Translations under genes and position numbers: made by a program
Part shown: positions 1 through 8,304 of the stretch, in pieces
How positions within the stretch are numbered: the first letter of the stretch is position 1
How the letters are laid out: every line of letters begins with the position of its first letter
Origin: CAYUYM01 sp964449305
GTDB lineage: Bacteria; Bacteroidota; Ignavibacteria; SZUA-365; CAYQST01
Assembly (NCBI GenBank): GCA_964449305.1
Contig: CAYUYM010000007.1
Span: forward strand, 1 to 55,507
Direction: 5' to 3'
DNA length: 55,507 nucleotides
Notes under the pieces: model-generated
What the model saw: the letters and a program-made list of their open reading frames with translations, nothing else
Databases searched by the model: none
What the model was told of the DNA's origin: nothing

Positions 1-516
1 GGCGGGTCCATCGTGGGTATCGAGATCAACGCGATGATCGGTGGTGTGTGTACCACGCAGGGTGGTTCAGCGCTCACCATCACATCATCGGGCTATGTGG
101 GCAGCATGGTGTTCGGTGCAGCCATTTTCCTTGTCTCGCTGCGCCGCAATGCGGCACGGGTGCTGGCCTGGATCATCGCCATCGGCCTGGCCATCCTTGC
201 GATCGGGTACATCGACAACAGTTTCGGCATCGTGTTTGGTCTGGCCTTCAGTGCTGTGCTTGCCGCCCTGGCAGCCTTCCTGCCTGAGTGGGGCACCGCC
301 CTTGCCCTGCAATTCCTTGGAGCCGTGAGCTGTCTCTATGCCCTCGTCGACATCAAGGAGGACCTGTTGACACCGGGCTCGGAACATGTGACAGATGCGG
401 CAATTCTTCAGGATCTGACGGGCATTCCCGCCCTGTTCTGGGGCATCCTGTGGGGGATCTTCGCCCTTGTGGTGTTCTGGGTGGTGCTGCGTCTTGCATC
501 GCGCGAGCTGGTGTGA
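1..516 (+). CDS. M50B-like membrane metallopeptidase, C-terminal part (5' truncated)
   Basis: The frame is open from the first base of the window, so the gene starts upstream; a GTG at 13 is in frame but is not a credible start. The visible 171 residues carry several hydrophobic segments and the pattern of the M50B-like peptidase family: a Gly-Gly turn, then SSGYVGS at the start of a membrane helix, and a C-terminal TGIPALFWGILW segment before the last helix. The zinc-binding HExxH motif would lie upstream and cannot be seen. Members of this family are integral membrane proteins of mostly unknown physiological role. The family call rests on these motifs from memory. It lies 54 bp before folB, which appears to have its own promoter. 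Confidence 0.6.
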   Translation, partial: GGSIVGIEINAMIGGVCTTQGGSALTITSSGYVGSMVFGAAIFLVSLRRNAARVLAWIIAIGLAILAIGYIDNSFGIVFGLAFSAVLAALAAFLPEWGTALALQFLGAVSCLYALVDIKEDLLTPGSEHVTDAAILQDLTGIPALFWGILWGIFALVVFWVVLRLASRELV

Positions 517-534
517 AGTGCCGAATCCGGGCCG

Positions 535-565
535 TTTGTTTCCAAGAATGGGAAAGAATAGTTTG
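535..565 (+). promoter_or_regulatory. Predicted promoter of folB operon
   Basis: TTTG at 535-538, a 20-base spacer, then TAGTTTG at 559-565. This fits the Bacteroidota -33/-7 promoter form. Transcription would start only a few bases before, or at, the folB ATG at 571, so the message may have almost no leader. Confidence 0.5.
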
Positions 566-570
566 CAGGC

Positions 571-939
571 ATGAGCAGCAAGCACGTCATACGCCTTCAC
601 AACGCCGTGTTTTACGCCTACCATGGCAACCACCACGAGGAGCGTCAGCTTGGCGGGAAGTTCCATGTGGATGTGGAAATGGAGACTGATTTCACGGATG
701 CAGCCCGGAATGATGATCTGACACAGACGGTGGATTACCATGCGGTCTACAACCTGATCCACGACATCGTGACGGAACGCAAATACCGCCTCATCGAGGC
801 GGTGGCGAAGACCATCGCCGACACCATCCTCGTACGCTGGCCGGCCGTTGCGGCGGTGCATGTGCGTGTGCGCAAGCCCGGCGCACCGGTGCGTGGTGTG
901 ATCGATGCCGTCGAGGTGGAGGTCTATGAAGATCGCTGA
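571..939 (+). CDS. folB: Dihydroneopterin aldolase
   Basis: 122 residues, the usual FolB length. FolB converts 7,8-dihydroneopterin to 6-hydroxymethyl-dihydropterin and glycolaldehyde in cytoplasmic folate synthesis. Visible family features are the YHG motif at residues 17-19 followed by Glu residues 23-24, DYHAVY at 55-60, the RLIEAVA segment with a conserved Glu near 76, and Lys102 in VRKPGAP, the expected catalytic lysine. The start at 571 directly follows the predicted promoter and has no good ribosome site. The end overlaps folK by 14 bp, so the product is probably handed to FolK from the same message. Confidence 0.95.
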   Translation: MSSKHVIRLHNAVFYAYHGNHHEERQLGGKFHVDVEMETDFTDAARNDDLTQTVDYHAVYNLIHDIVTERKYRLIEAVAKTIADTILVRWPAVAAVHVRVRKPGAPVRGVIDAVEVEVYEDR

Positions 940-1477
940 CCCGTCCCGCGTCCACCTTTCTCTCGGGTCGAATCTCGGCGATCGCCTGCAGACCATCCGG
1001 CATGCCCTTGCCGACATCCATCAGCTTCCGGGCACCACGGTGACGAAGGTTTCCAGCATCCATGAAACGGAGCCCTGGGGTCACATCCCGCAGCCGGCGT
1101 TTCTCAACTGCGCCTGCGAGGTGCGGACCATTCTGCCCCCGCTGGAACTGCTCGCCGCCCTCCAGGCCATCGAAGCCCGCCACGGCCGCGTCCGCGTGGA
1201 ACGCTGGGGCCCGAGAACGCTCGACATCGACATCCTGCTGGTGGACGATTCCAGCATCGCTGTCCCGACGCTCACGGTGCCGCACCCACGCATCGCCGAA
1301 CGGGCCTTCGTTCTCCGGCCGCTTGCGGAGATCGCCCCCGATGTGATGGTCCCGGGCACAGGATCCACGGTGGCTGCGCTCCTGCAAGCGTGCCCCGACC
1401 AGGGGGCGGTGCGTGTCGTTGCTCCTCATTCATCCATCACTGAAGCGCCCACCGCGGCATCCACGTCCCACCCATGA
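926..1477 (+). CDS. folK: 6-hydroxymethyl-7,8-dihydropterin pyrophosphokinase
   Basis: HPPK transfers pyrophosphate from ATP to 6-hydroxymethyl-dihydropterin, the step after FolB. The SLGSNLGDR signature is at residues 12-20 and the metal-binding GPRTLDIDILL motif at about 95-105 (Asp100 and Asp102). The ATG at 926 was chosen over an in-frame upstream start at 905: it leaves a normal short N-terminus before the first beta strand and a 14-bp overlap with folB. The 183-residue length is slightly long for HPPK; the extra residues are an unremarkable C-terminal tail. The stop overlaps the next ATG (ATGA, 1474-1477), which indicates translational coupling. Confidence 0.93.
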   Translation: MKIADPSRVHLSLGSNLGDRLQTIRHALADIHQLPGTTVTKVSSIHETEPWGHIPQPAFLNCACEVRTILPPLELLAALQAIEARHGRVRVERWGPRTLDIDILLVDDSSIAVPTLTVPHPRIAERAFVLRPLAEIAPDVMVPGTGSTVAALLQACPDQGAVRVVAPHSSITEAPTAASTSHP

Positions 1478-2127
1478 CCATGAAGAATGACATACGATAC
1501 ATCGCCATCGAAGGAGTGATCGGCGCGGGCAAGACGAGCCTCGCACGTCTGCTGCACAAGCGGCTTGGAGGCCAGCTCGTGCTGGAAAAGTTTGAGGAGA
1601 ATCCCTTCCTTGCACGCTTCTACGAGAATCCGGAGCGCTATGCCTTCCAGACGCAGATCTTCTTCCTCCTCACACGCTTCAAACAACTCCAGGCGCTGAC
1701 CCAGCGGGATCTGTTCGCGGAATACACCATCACGGATTACATCTTTGAGAAGGACAAGATCTTCGCCTACCTCACCCTGCAGGACGACGAGCTTCAACTC
1801 TACACCATGCTTGTGTCCAACATCGAGCGATCCCTCTCGCGGCCGGATCTCGTGGTGTATCTCCAGTCCGGCGTTGACCGGCTGATGTCGAACATCAGGG
1901 AGCGCAGCCGCGACTACGAGACGAACATCTCCAGGAAGTACATCACGGACCTCAACGACGCATACAACTACTTCTTCTTCCGCTACAAGGGGGCGCCGCT
2001 GCTGATCGTCAACACCACGGACATCGACTTCGTGAAGAACCAGGACCACCTCGAGGAACTCGTGCAGCAGATCCTCAAGCCGGACCACGTGGCCATCGAG
2101 TACTACACGCCACTGTCGAAGATCTGA
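1474..2127 (+). CDS. Deoxynucleoside kinase family protein
   Basis: 217 residues of the dNK/deoxyadenosine-deoxyguanosine kinase family, which phosphorylates deoxynucleosides in the salvage pathway. The P-loop GVIGAGKTS starts at residue 14, a DYIFEKD segment (equivalent to the family's substrate-site ERS/DRS region) lies near 88, and an Arg-rich lid-like IRERSRDYE segment near 147-155. Start codon overlaps the folK stop. Which deoxynucleoside it prefers cannot be read from sequence. Kinases of this family often sit next to folK in Bacteroidota and Chlorobi genomes (from memory). Confidence 0.88.
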   Translation: MTMKNDIRYIAIEGVIGAGKTSLARLLHKRLGGQLVLEKFEENPFLARFYENPERYAFQTQIFFLLTRFKQLQALTQRDLFAEYTITDYIFEKDKIFAYLTLQDDELQLYTMLVSNIERSLSRPDLVVYLQSGVDRLMSNIRERSRDYETNISRKYITDLNDAYNYFFFRYKGAPLLIVNTTDIDFVKNQDHLEELVQQILKPDHVAIEYYTPLSKI

Positions 2128-2144
2128 CCGGAGGTTCCGCGCCC

Positions 2145-2339
2145 ATGTTCCGCTTTCTTTTCTACGGTCTGATCTTCTACGTTGTCATGCGAGCACTGCG
2201 AGCGTTCTTGCGTCTGATGACCCCGACAGCGGGAGCTCCGGGAAGACGGGGGGAGGCATCCGGAACGGGGGAACAGCGCCGATCCCAGGATTCGAACGCG
2301 ATCGTCGACGCGGAGTTCGAGGAGATCCCCAAACCATGA
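2145..2339 (+). CDS. Small hydrophobic-N-terminus protein
   Basis: 64 residues, unrecognised. Residues 2-22 form one probable membrane helix (FRFLFYGLIFYVVMRALRAF), followed by a polar, low-complexity linker and an acidic tail ending DAEFEEIP. This layout, a membrane anchor plus a tail with an 'AEFEEI' motif, resembles small proteins I recall from related genomes, but no function is known to me. It starts 17 bp after the kinase gene and ends 19 bp before the GT9 gene, so it is likely in the same operon. Confidence 0.6.
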   Translation: MFRFLFYGLIFYVVMRALRAFLRLMTPTAGAPGRRGEASGTGEQRRSQDSNAIVDAEFEEIPKP

Positions 2340-2358
2340 TATCGCTGCATCGACGGCC

Positions 2359-3510
2359 GTGAAATCCACCTTCGCTCATCGCTTCGAGAAGGCCATGAAG
2401 CGCCTGATCTTCGGCTTGGCCCATGTGTTCATCCATGTGCGCCGGGTGGAGTCCGTCGACCCAGCCACTGTGCGGTCCATCCTCGTGATCCGGCAGCACA
2501 ACCAGCTGGGTGACATGCTGTGCGCTGTGCCGCTGCTCAAGGCCCTGCGCGCCACCTACACGCAGGCCCACATCGCGCTTCTCGCACGGCCGCTGAACAG
2601 CGCGGTGCTCACCGGCGCGGCCTTTCTGGACGAGGTGATCGTCTACGACAAGGCGCGATATGCCGGGAGTCCGTTTGCCATCCTCCGCTTTGCGAAGGAG
2701 CTTCGGCTGCGGCGTTTCGATCTGGCTGTGGTGCCCTCCACCGTGGCCATGTCGGTGACAAGCGATCTGCTCGCCTTTCTTTCACGCGCGCGCAGGCGCA
2801 TCGGCCCGGCATCGCTCGACGGGCGGCACAATGTGTCCGGGTATCTCCATCACATCCGCGTCCCGCTGGCATGGCCGCGGTATTCCGACGTGCATCAGAC
2901 GCAGCGCAACCTCGACATCGCCGCTGCGCTGCAGCTTCGCGACGTGCCGGCAGAGCTGGATCTCGGGTTGGGTGCGGATGAGCTGGAGGCCGGAGCCGCG
3001 CTGCTCGACGGCATCGACCGCAGCAACGGGCGCCTTGTGATCGGCTTCCACCCCGGGGCGGCGAAGGTGCCCAACCGCTGGGACGCACTGCATTTTGCCG
3101 AGATCGCGAACCGCTGCGCCGAGATCCTGGGTGCCGCCCTCGTCATCACCGCCGGTCCTGACGACGACGATCCGATACGCGAGATGACGATGAATGTGCC
3201 CAACGACCATCTCCTGCTGCGCAATGAGCCCATCCGGCTCGTGGGGGCGGTGATCGCGCACTGCGACCTGTACATCTCCAACGACACAGGCATGATGCAC
3301 GTGGCCGCGGCAGCGGGCACACCCACCCTTTCGCTCTTCGGTCCCACGGATCCGCTGCAATGGGCACCTCCGGGAGCGCAGCACCATTTCATCCTCGGGC
3401 GCGGGGGCGATGTCCGTGCGATCCCGGTGGAGAAAGTGTGGGGCCTTGTCCTCCGGATGCTCGGCCGCCGCCTGCGCCGTGTGCAGCCGGTGATGGACGA
3501 GGATGCATGA
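2359..3510 (+). CDS. Glycosyltransferase family 9 (heptosyltransferase-like)
   Basis: 383 residues. GT9 enzymes add heptose or related sugars to the lipopolysaccharide core at the inner face of the cytoplasmic membrane. The N-terminal strand and loop ILVIRQHNQLGDML (41-54) is the acceptor-domain signature. The nucleotide-sugar half carries SNDTGMMHVAAAAGTPTLSLFG near 311-332, the best-conserved GT9 motif. GTG at 2359 gives the longest reading; ATG at 2395 (residue 13) would keep the fold intact and is an alternative. It overlaps the Ppx/GppA gene by 8 bp. Actual sugar specificity is unknown. Confidence 0.88.
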   Translation: MKSTFAHRFEKAMKRLIFGLAHVFIHVRRVESVDPATVRSILVIRQHNQLGDMLCAVPLLKALRATYTQAHIALLARPLNSAVLTGAAFLDEVIVYDKARYAGSPFAILRFAKELRLRRFDLAVVPSTVAMSVTSDLLAFLSRARRRIGPASLDGRHNVSGYLHHIRVPLAWPRYSDVHQTQRNLDIAAALQLRDVPAELDLGLGADELEAGAALLDGIDRSNGRLVIGFHPGAAKVPNRWDALHFAEIANRCAEILGAALVITAGPDDDDPIREMTMNVPNDHLLLRNEPIRLVGAVIAHCDLYISNDTGMMHVAAAAGTPTLSLFGPTDPLQWAPPGAQHHFILGRGGDVRAIPVEKVWGLVLRMLGRRLRRVQPVMDEDA

Positions 3511-5128
3511 CACTTCTCCCGCAGGATCCCTGAACACCTCCATGGCCACCCCTCCATCCCCCCCATCATCGCAGCAGAGCGGGTCTCGGCGCCTGGCAGC
3601 CATCGACATCGGCACGAACTCCTTCCACCTGGTGATCGCCGATGTCCGGCCGAACGGTGTCTTCACGGTCATCGGTCGCGACAAGGAGATGGTCCGACTT
3701 GGCGCCGGGGCGACGGACATGAAGACGCTCTCCGACGAGGCGATGGAGCGTGCCCTGCAGACACTTGCGCGTTTCCGCCGCATGGTGGATCTGGCACAGG
3801 CTCCCGTGCGGGCGGTGGCCACCTCCGCGGTGCGCGAGGCACTGAACCGCGCGGACTTTGTGGAGCGTGTGCGTCGCGAGGTGGGGATCGACGTGGAGGT
3901 GGTGAGCGGGTACGAGGAGGCGCGTCTCATCTACCTCGGTGTGTTGCAGGCGCTGCCGGTGTTCCACAGGCAGATCCTGCTGGTGGACATCGGCGGGGGG
4001 AGCACGGAGTTCCTTGTCGGCCGCGAGGGGGATGTGGTGCATGCCAACAGCCTCAAGGTCGGCGCGGTGCGTCTCACGGAGAGGTTCTTCCGCGCTCCGG
4101 TGATCAGCGATGCCGACGTGGCTGCATGCCGCGTCTTCCTCCGTGGCGAACTGCATCCGGTGCAGCGCGCGGTGCGTGAGGCGGGCTTCACAATGGCCGT
4201 CGGCTGCTCCGGAACCATCCTCACCACTGCCGCCATCATCCAGGCCGCCGCCGGTCACGAGGTGTCGATGGTCGACCAGCCGGTGACCATCACGCGCTCC
4301 GAGATCCACGACGCCGTCGCGACCATCCTCGACGCGGAGACGGTGGTCCGGCGCCGACGCATCCCCGGTCTCGACGAGTCGCGTGCGGACATCATCGTCG
4401 CCGGGGCCCTCATTCTGGAACAGGTGGTGGAACAGTTCGGCATCGATGCGCTGACCACGTCGCGCTATGCGTTGCGCGAGGGGGTGATCCTCGACTCGGT
4501 GCAGAAGGCGGGGCATGGCGACGGGACGCGCGCGCATCTGTCCGACATCCGCCGCTCCTCGGTGCTGCATCTCGCAGAGATCTGCCACGACGATCGGCGG
4601 CATGCGGACAATGTGGCACGGCTTGCACTTGAACTCTTCGACCAGTCCACGGCCCTCCATCGCCTGGGCAACCGCGAGCGCGAGCTGCTGGAGGCCGCCG
4701 CCTTCCTCCACGACATCGGCTATCACATCTCCCACACGCAGCATCATCGGCACTCGTATTACATCATCCGGAACGCCGAGCTCCTCGGCTTCACGGACCG
4801 CGAGATCGAGATCATCGCCAACACGGCGCGCTACCACCGCAAGAGCCATCCGAAGATGGAACACGCGGAGTATGCCCGAATGACCCTGCAGGATCGCGAC
4901 ATCGTCCTGCGCCTCGCCTCGCTTCTGCGCCTCGCCGACGGGCTCGACCGCAGCCACCAGGCCGCCGTGCTCTCCGTGCAGCTTGAGATCGACGCGCGCG
5001 AGGCACGCCTTCTGATCAGCCCCGAACCCGCCATCGACTGCACGCTGGAACACTGGGGCGCCGAACGGCGCAAGGCCCTGTTCGAGGACGTCTTCAAACG
5101 CCGCCTCACGATCACGCTTCATCCCTGA
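3503..5128 (+). CDS. Ppx/GppA phosphatase with C-terminal HD domain
   Basis: 541 residues. This family hydrolyses inorganic polyphosphate and/or converts pppGpp to ppGpp, linking phosphate storage and the stringent response. The actin-like ATPase fold shows IDIGTNSF at 35-42 (phosphate 1 loop) and VDIGGGSTEF near 157 (phosphate 2 loop). The C-terminal region, about 320-541, is an HD-type domain with RHADNVARLA and FLHDIGYH. That two-domain form is the long exopolyphosphatase type. ATG 3503 overlaps the GT9 stop; ATG 3542 (residue 14) is an alternative that removes a disordered Ser/Pro-rich leader. Polyphosphatase versus GppA activity cannot be decided here. Confidence 0.9.
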   Translation: MHDTSPAGSLNTSMATPPSPPSSQQSGSRRLAAIDIGTNSFHLVIADVRPNGVFTVIGRDKEMVRLGAGATDMKTLSDEAMERALQTLARFRRMVDLAQAPVRAVATSAVREALNRADFVERVRREVGIDVEVVSGYEEARLIYLGVLQALPVFHRQILLVDIGGGSTEFLVGREGDVVHANSLKVGAVRLTERFFRAPVISDADVAACRVFLRGELHPVQRAVREAGFTMAVGCSGTILTTAAIIQAAAGHEVSMVDQPVTITRSEIHDAVATILDAETVVRRRRIPGLDESRADIIVAGALILEQVVEQFGIDALTTSRYALREGVILDSVQKAGHGDGTRAHLSDIRRSSVLHLAEICHDDRRHADNVARLALELFDQSTALHRLGNRERELLEAAAFLHDIGYHISHTQHHRHSYYIIRNAELLGFTDREIEIIANTARYHRKSHPKMEHAEYARMTLQDRDIVLRLASLLRLADGLDRSHQAAVLSVQLEIDAREARLLISPEPAIDCTLEHWGAERRKALFEDVFKRRLTITLHP

Positions 5129-5165
5129 CCGTTTCGTTTCCCCACCATCAACCGGAGACCACAGC

Positions 5166-5666
5166 ATGTACACCACACTCAAGGAATTCCAGGCAGCCTT
5201 CAGCGACGAGAACGCCTCCACACTGAAGCTCCTGCGCGCACTCACCGATGCATCGCTGCAGCAGCCCGTCGCTCCGGGCGGGCGGACGCTCGGTCGCATC
5301 GCCTGGCACATCGTGCAATCCCTCGGCGAGATGGGATCTGGCTGCGGTCTCGTCTTCGATGCACCTCCACGCGAGGCCGCGGTGCCGACCTCTGCAGCGG
5401 AGATCGCCGACGCCTACGAACGCACCGCCGCCGCGCTCCTCGCCGCGGTCATGGAACAATGGACTGATGCCTCGCTTGACGAGGAGCGCAACATGTATGG
5501 CGAGATGTGGAAGAACAGCTTCACCCTCATGGCCTTGGGTGGGCACGAGATCCATCACCGCGGGCAGATGACCGTGCTCATGCGCCAGGCGGGCGTCCCT
5601 GTGGCGGGCGTGTTCGGTCCCTCGCGCGAGGAGTGGGCGGCCATGGGCCTTCCGGAAATGCCCTGA
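5166..5666 (+). CDS. DinB-like four-helix metalloprotein
   Basis: 166 residues of the DinB/YfiT-like fold, a four-helix bundle with a three-His metal site. His48 (RIAWHIVQ), His127 and His131 (GGHEIHHRGQM) are in the expected places, and the GHEIHHRGQ block is the clearest family mark. Members include thiol transferases and many proteins with no known reaction. A GGAG ribosome site precedes the ATG. The gene is 37 bp after Ppx/GppA and could be read through from it. Confidence 0.85.
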   Translation: MYTTLKEFQAAFSDENASTLKLLRALTDASLQQPVAPGGRTLGRIAWHIVQSLGEMGSGCGLVFDAPPREAAVPTSAAEIADAYERTAAALLAAVMEQWTDASLDEERNMYGEMWKNSFTLMALGGHEIHHRGQMTVLMRQAGVPVAGVFGPSREEWAAMGLPEMP

Positions 5667-5702
5667 CCGCATCACACGAAACGCATCACCACTGACTCCC
5701 GC

Positions 5703-5723
5703 CTCCGCCGGATGATGGCGGAG
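5703..5723 (+). terminator. Possible stem-loop after dinB-like gene
   Basis: CTCCGCC (5703-5709) pairs perfectly with GGCGGAG (5717-5723) around a 7-base loop. No T-run follows, so this may be a weak or factor-aided terminator or only a chance hairpin. Confidence 0.3.
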
Positions 5724-5791
5724 TCCGCCATCGTCCTGTGACGGGCGAACATCCACGTTCATCGCACATCACCAGCACGGCGCATCTCACC

Positions 5792-6598
5792 ATGCCCCAT
5801 CTGTCCATTCTCTCGAAGCGTCTGTACTTTGAGACCATTGTCAGCTCCGACCCCGATGCCGACAGCCGGCCGGCCATCGTGTTTCTTCACGAGGGGCTTG
5901 GTTCGGTGTCGTCGTGGAAGACGTTTCCCGCCGAGTGCTGCGCAGTGCTCGGCTGCCATGGCCTGATCCACGACCGCCCCGGGTATGGGCGCTCCGACCC
6001 GGACGCCATGCACCGCGATGCCACGTATCTGCGGGACGAGGCGGAGCGCTGGCTGCCGGCAGTGCTGCGGGCGGTGGGGATCACACGGCCCATCCTCGTC
6101 GGGCACTCGGACGGCGGCACCATCGCCCTCGCCCATGCGGCGCTGCATCCGGATGCGGTGACCGCGGTGGTGTCTGAGGCGGCCCACGTCTTCATCGAGG
6201 ATGTGACGCTCGCCGGCATCCGCCGCGCGGTGGATGCGTATGAGCACGGCGGCCTGCGCGCGAAGCTCGAGCGCCAGCATGGCGACAAGACCGACACCGT
6301 CTTCCACGGCTGGGCGGACACCTGGCTGTCCCCGGGGCATGCGGGCTGGAACATGGGTGCCCTGCTGCCGGCCATCCGCTGTCCGGTGCTCGCGCTGCAG
6401 GGTGTGGATGATGAGTACGGGTCGCCGGAGCAGGTTCGCCGCATCATCGACGGGGTGCAGGGGCCCTCCCGAGGTGTGCTGCTGCCGGACTGCGGTCACA
6501 TTCCGCATCATCAGGCGCGCGAGGCGGTGCTGGACGCGGTGAAGGACTTCCTGGATCAGGCCGGTGTGCTGCTGCCGGACCGCTTCCAGAGCAGGTAG
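5792..6598 (+). CDS. Alpha/beta hydrolase
   Basis: 268 residues of the alpha/beta hydrolase fold. The nucleophile elbow GHSDGG places Ser106; the probable acid is in the LQGVDDEYG loop and the catalytic His in PDCGHIPHH near the C-terminus. An HEGLGS oxyanion-type loop follows the third strand. The closest family behaviour I know is small esterases or lactonases of the MhpC type, but the substrate is unknown. ATG 5792 was chosen over an upstream GTG at 5738 because the fold begins immediately after it. The last 43 bp overlap the convergent permease gene. Confidence 0.85.
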   Translation: MPHLSILSKRLYFETIVSSDPDADSRPAIVFLHEGLGSVSSWKTFPAECCAVLGCHGLIHDRPGYGRSDPDAMHRDATYLRDEAERWLPAVLRAVGITRPILVGHSDGGTIALAHAALHPDAVTAVVSEAAHVFIEDVTLAGIRRAVDAYEHGGLRAKLERQHGDKTDTVFHGWADTWLSPGHAGWNMGALLPAIRCPVLALQGVDDEYGSPEQVRRIIDGVQGPSRGVLLPDCGHIPHHQAREAVLDAVKDFLDQAGVLLPDRFQSR

Positions 6599-8043
6599 AC
6601 CGGCACACCGAGCGCCACGATGATGAGGCCGGGCCAGGTGAAGTCGGGCTTGTGGATGAGGAGATCGACTGAGATGGCCATGGCGAGGACGATGTAGAGC
6701 GCCGGGATCACCGGGTGGCCGAAGGCGCGGATGGGGCGCTCCGCATCGGGGCGACGCCGGCGGAGGATGAAGATCCCGAGGATGGTGAGGCAGTAGAAGA
6801 GCAGCACGGTGAACACCACATAGTCCAGAAGCTGCCCGTAGGAGCCGGAGAGGCACAGCAGGCAGGACCAGATGCACTGGAGGACGAGCGCCGCTGCAGG
6901 CACGCCGTGGCGGTTGAGGGAACCGACCCCGCGGAAGAACAGCCCGTCGCGCGACATGGCGTAGTAGACACGCGCGCCGGAGAGGATGAGCCCGTTGTTG
7001 CAGCCAAAGGTGGAGACCATGATGAGCGCAGCCATGATGTACTCGGCGGGCGCGCCGAAGATCACATGCGCCGCTGCCGTTCCCACGCGGTCGGCGGTGG
7101 CGAACTGGATGCCGCGCCCCGCCACATCGGCGGCATCCGGTGTGCCGTGCAACGGGAGGATGGAGATGTAGGCGATGTTGGTGAGGATGTAGAGAATGGT
7201 GACGATCACCGTGCCGGTGACGAGGCTCAGGGGAATCGTGCGCCTTGGGTTGACCACCTCACCCGCGGCGAAGGTGATGGAGTTCCACGCATCGGAGGAG
7301 AAGAGCGAGCCGACCATCGCCACACCGACGGCCGCCAGCAGCATGCCGCCGCCCAGCGGCTGGATGCCGGTCACAATCCCGTCGGTGATCTGCGTCCAGC
7401 TCCCGGACCAGAAGTCCGCGAGGTTGGCCTGGACGGCGCCGGCATTGGCACCAACGAAGAAGCCGATGACGATGAGTCCCACAAGCGCACCGATCTTGGC
7501 GAAGGTGAAGCTGTTCTGAAGAAGGCGGCCGAGGCGCACACCGCGGATGTTGAGCGCGGTCAGGGCGATGATGGACAGGATGGCGACCACTTGCGCGGCG
7601 GTGATGTCGCGCCCCAGGATGGTGGCGACGACGTGCGTCTCGCCGAGCGCGGGAATGAAGACCGCGGTGAACTTCGCGAAGGCCACACCGACGGCGGCGA
7701 TGAGTCCCGTCTGGATCACGAGGAAGAGCGCCCAGCCGTAGAGGAAGCCGGTGAGGGGGTTGAAGGCCTCGCGCAGATAGACATACTGGCCGCCGGCGTG
7801 CGGCATCATCCCCGCGAGCTCGCCGTAGCTCAGCGCGGCGATGAGCGTGATGACGCCGGTGATCACCCAGACGAGCAGCAGCAGTCCTGGAGAACCGACT
7901 GTGCGCGCGATGTCGGCGCTCACGATGAAGATACCCGAGCCGATCATCGAGCCGACCACGATCATGGTCGATGACACGAGGCCGAGCTCGCGCTTGAAGT
8001 GATGGGACTGGGACGAATCGTCCGATGCGGTGTGCTGTGCCAC
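6556..8043 (-). CDS. APC-superfamily amino acid permease
   Basis: 495 residues with about 12-13 hydrophobic helices. It is an inner-membrane amino acid or polyamine transporter of the APC/LAT type. The first helix carries the family motif VGSMIGSGIF, and the second half has AALSYGELAGMMPHAGGQYVYLREAF, the helix 2-3 signature of this group. The GTG at 8043 was chosen as start because a perfect AGGAGG (8055-8050) sits six bases upstream; longer readings lack such a site. Substrate unknown. Its 3' end overlaps the alpha/beta hydrolase gene tail to tail. Confidence 0.9.
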   Translation of the reverse strand: MAQHTASDDSSQSHHFKRELGLVSSTMIVVGSMIGSGIFIVSADIARTVGSPGLLLLVWVITGVITLIAALSYGELAGMMPHAGGQYVYLREAFNPLTGFLYGWALFLVIQTGLIAAVGVAFAKFTAVFIPALGETHVVATILGRDITAAQVVAILSIIALTALNIRGVRLGRLLQNSFTFAKIGALVGLIVIGFFVGANAGAVQANLADFWSGSWTQITDGIVTGIQPLGGGMLLAAVGVAMVGSLFSSDAWNSITFAAGEVVNPRRTIPLSLVTGTVIVTILYILTNIAYISILPLHGTPDAADVAGRGIQFATADRVGTAAAHVIFGAPAEYIMAALIMVSTFGCNNGLILSGARVYYAMSRDGLFFRGVGSLNRHGVPAAALVLQCIWSCLLCLSGSYGQLLDYVVFTVLLFYCLTILGIFILRRRRPDAERPIRAFGHPVIPALYIVLAMAISVDLLIHKPDFTWPGLIIVALGVPVYLLWKRSGSSTPA

Positions 8044-8220
8044 GGAACTCCTCCTGCTCCAGAATGAATGCTCCGAATGTACGGCACGGAACGTCACCAT
8101 GCATCATCGCGCAAAACGTCGGAACACTGCGGAGCACACCACCGATGGTTCATCCGCGGTGCAGGCAAAATTGCGGACACGCTGTAACCTTTTTCTTCGT
8201 AACGATTCCACAATGCCTGC

Positions 8221-8270
8221 TGTCACTGATACAACGGACGATGATCGCGACATCGCTTCCCACAGTGACA
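8221..8270 (+). other. Inverted repeat in leader of the CxxCH T9SS gene
   Basis: TGTCACTG (8221-8228) and CAGTGACA (8263-8270) are perfect 8-base complements around a 34-base loop, 35-84 bp before the start at 8305. It could be an mRNA leader stem or an operator; nothing else is identifiable in the 8044-8304 divergent interval, where I found no convincing promoter match. Confidence 0.35.
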
Positions 8271-8304
8271 TGAACAGCGCGTACGATTGAAAGGAAATAC
8301 AGCC

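Noticed and set aside
85..1017. Long open frame on the minus strand across folB
   Set aside because: Antisense shadow of the M50 and folB genes; His/Arg-rich with no family features.
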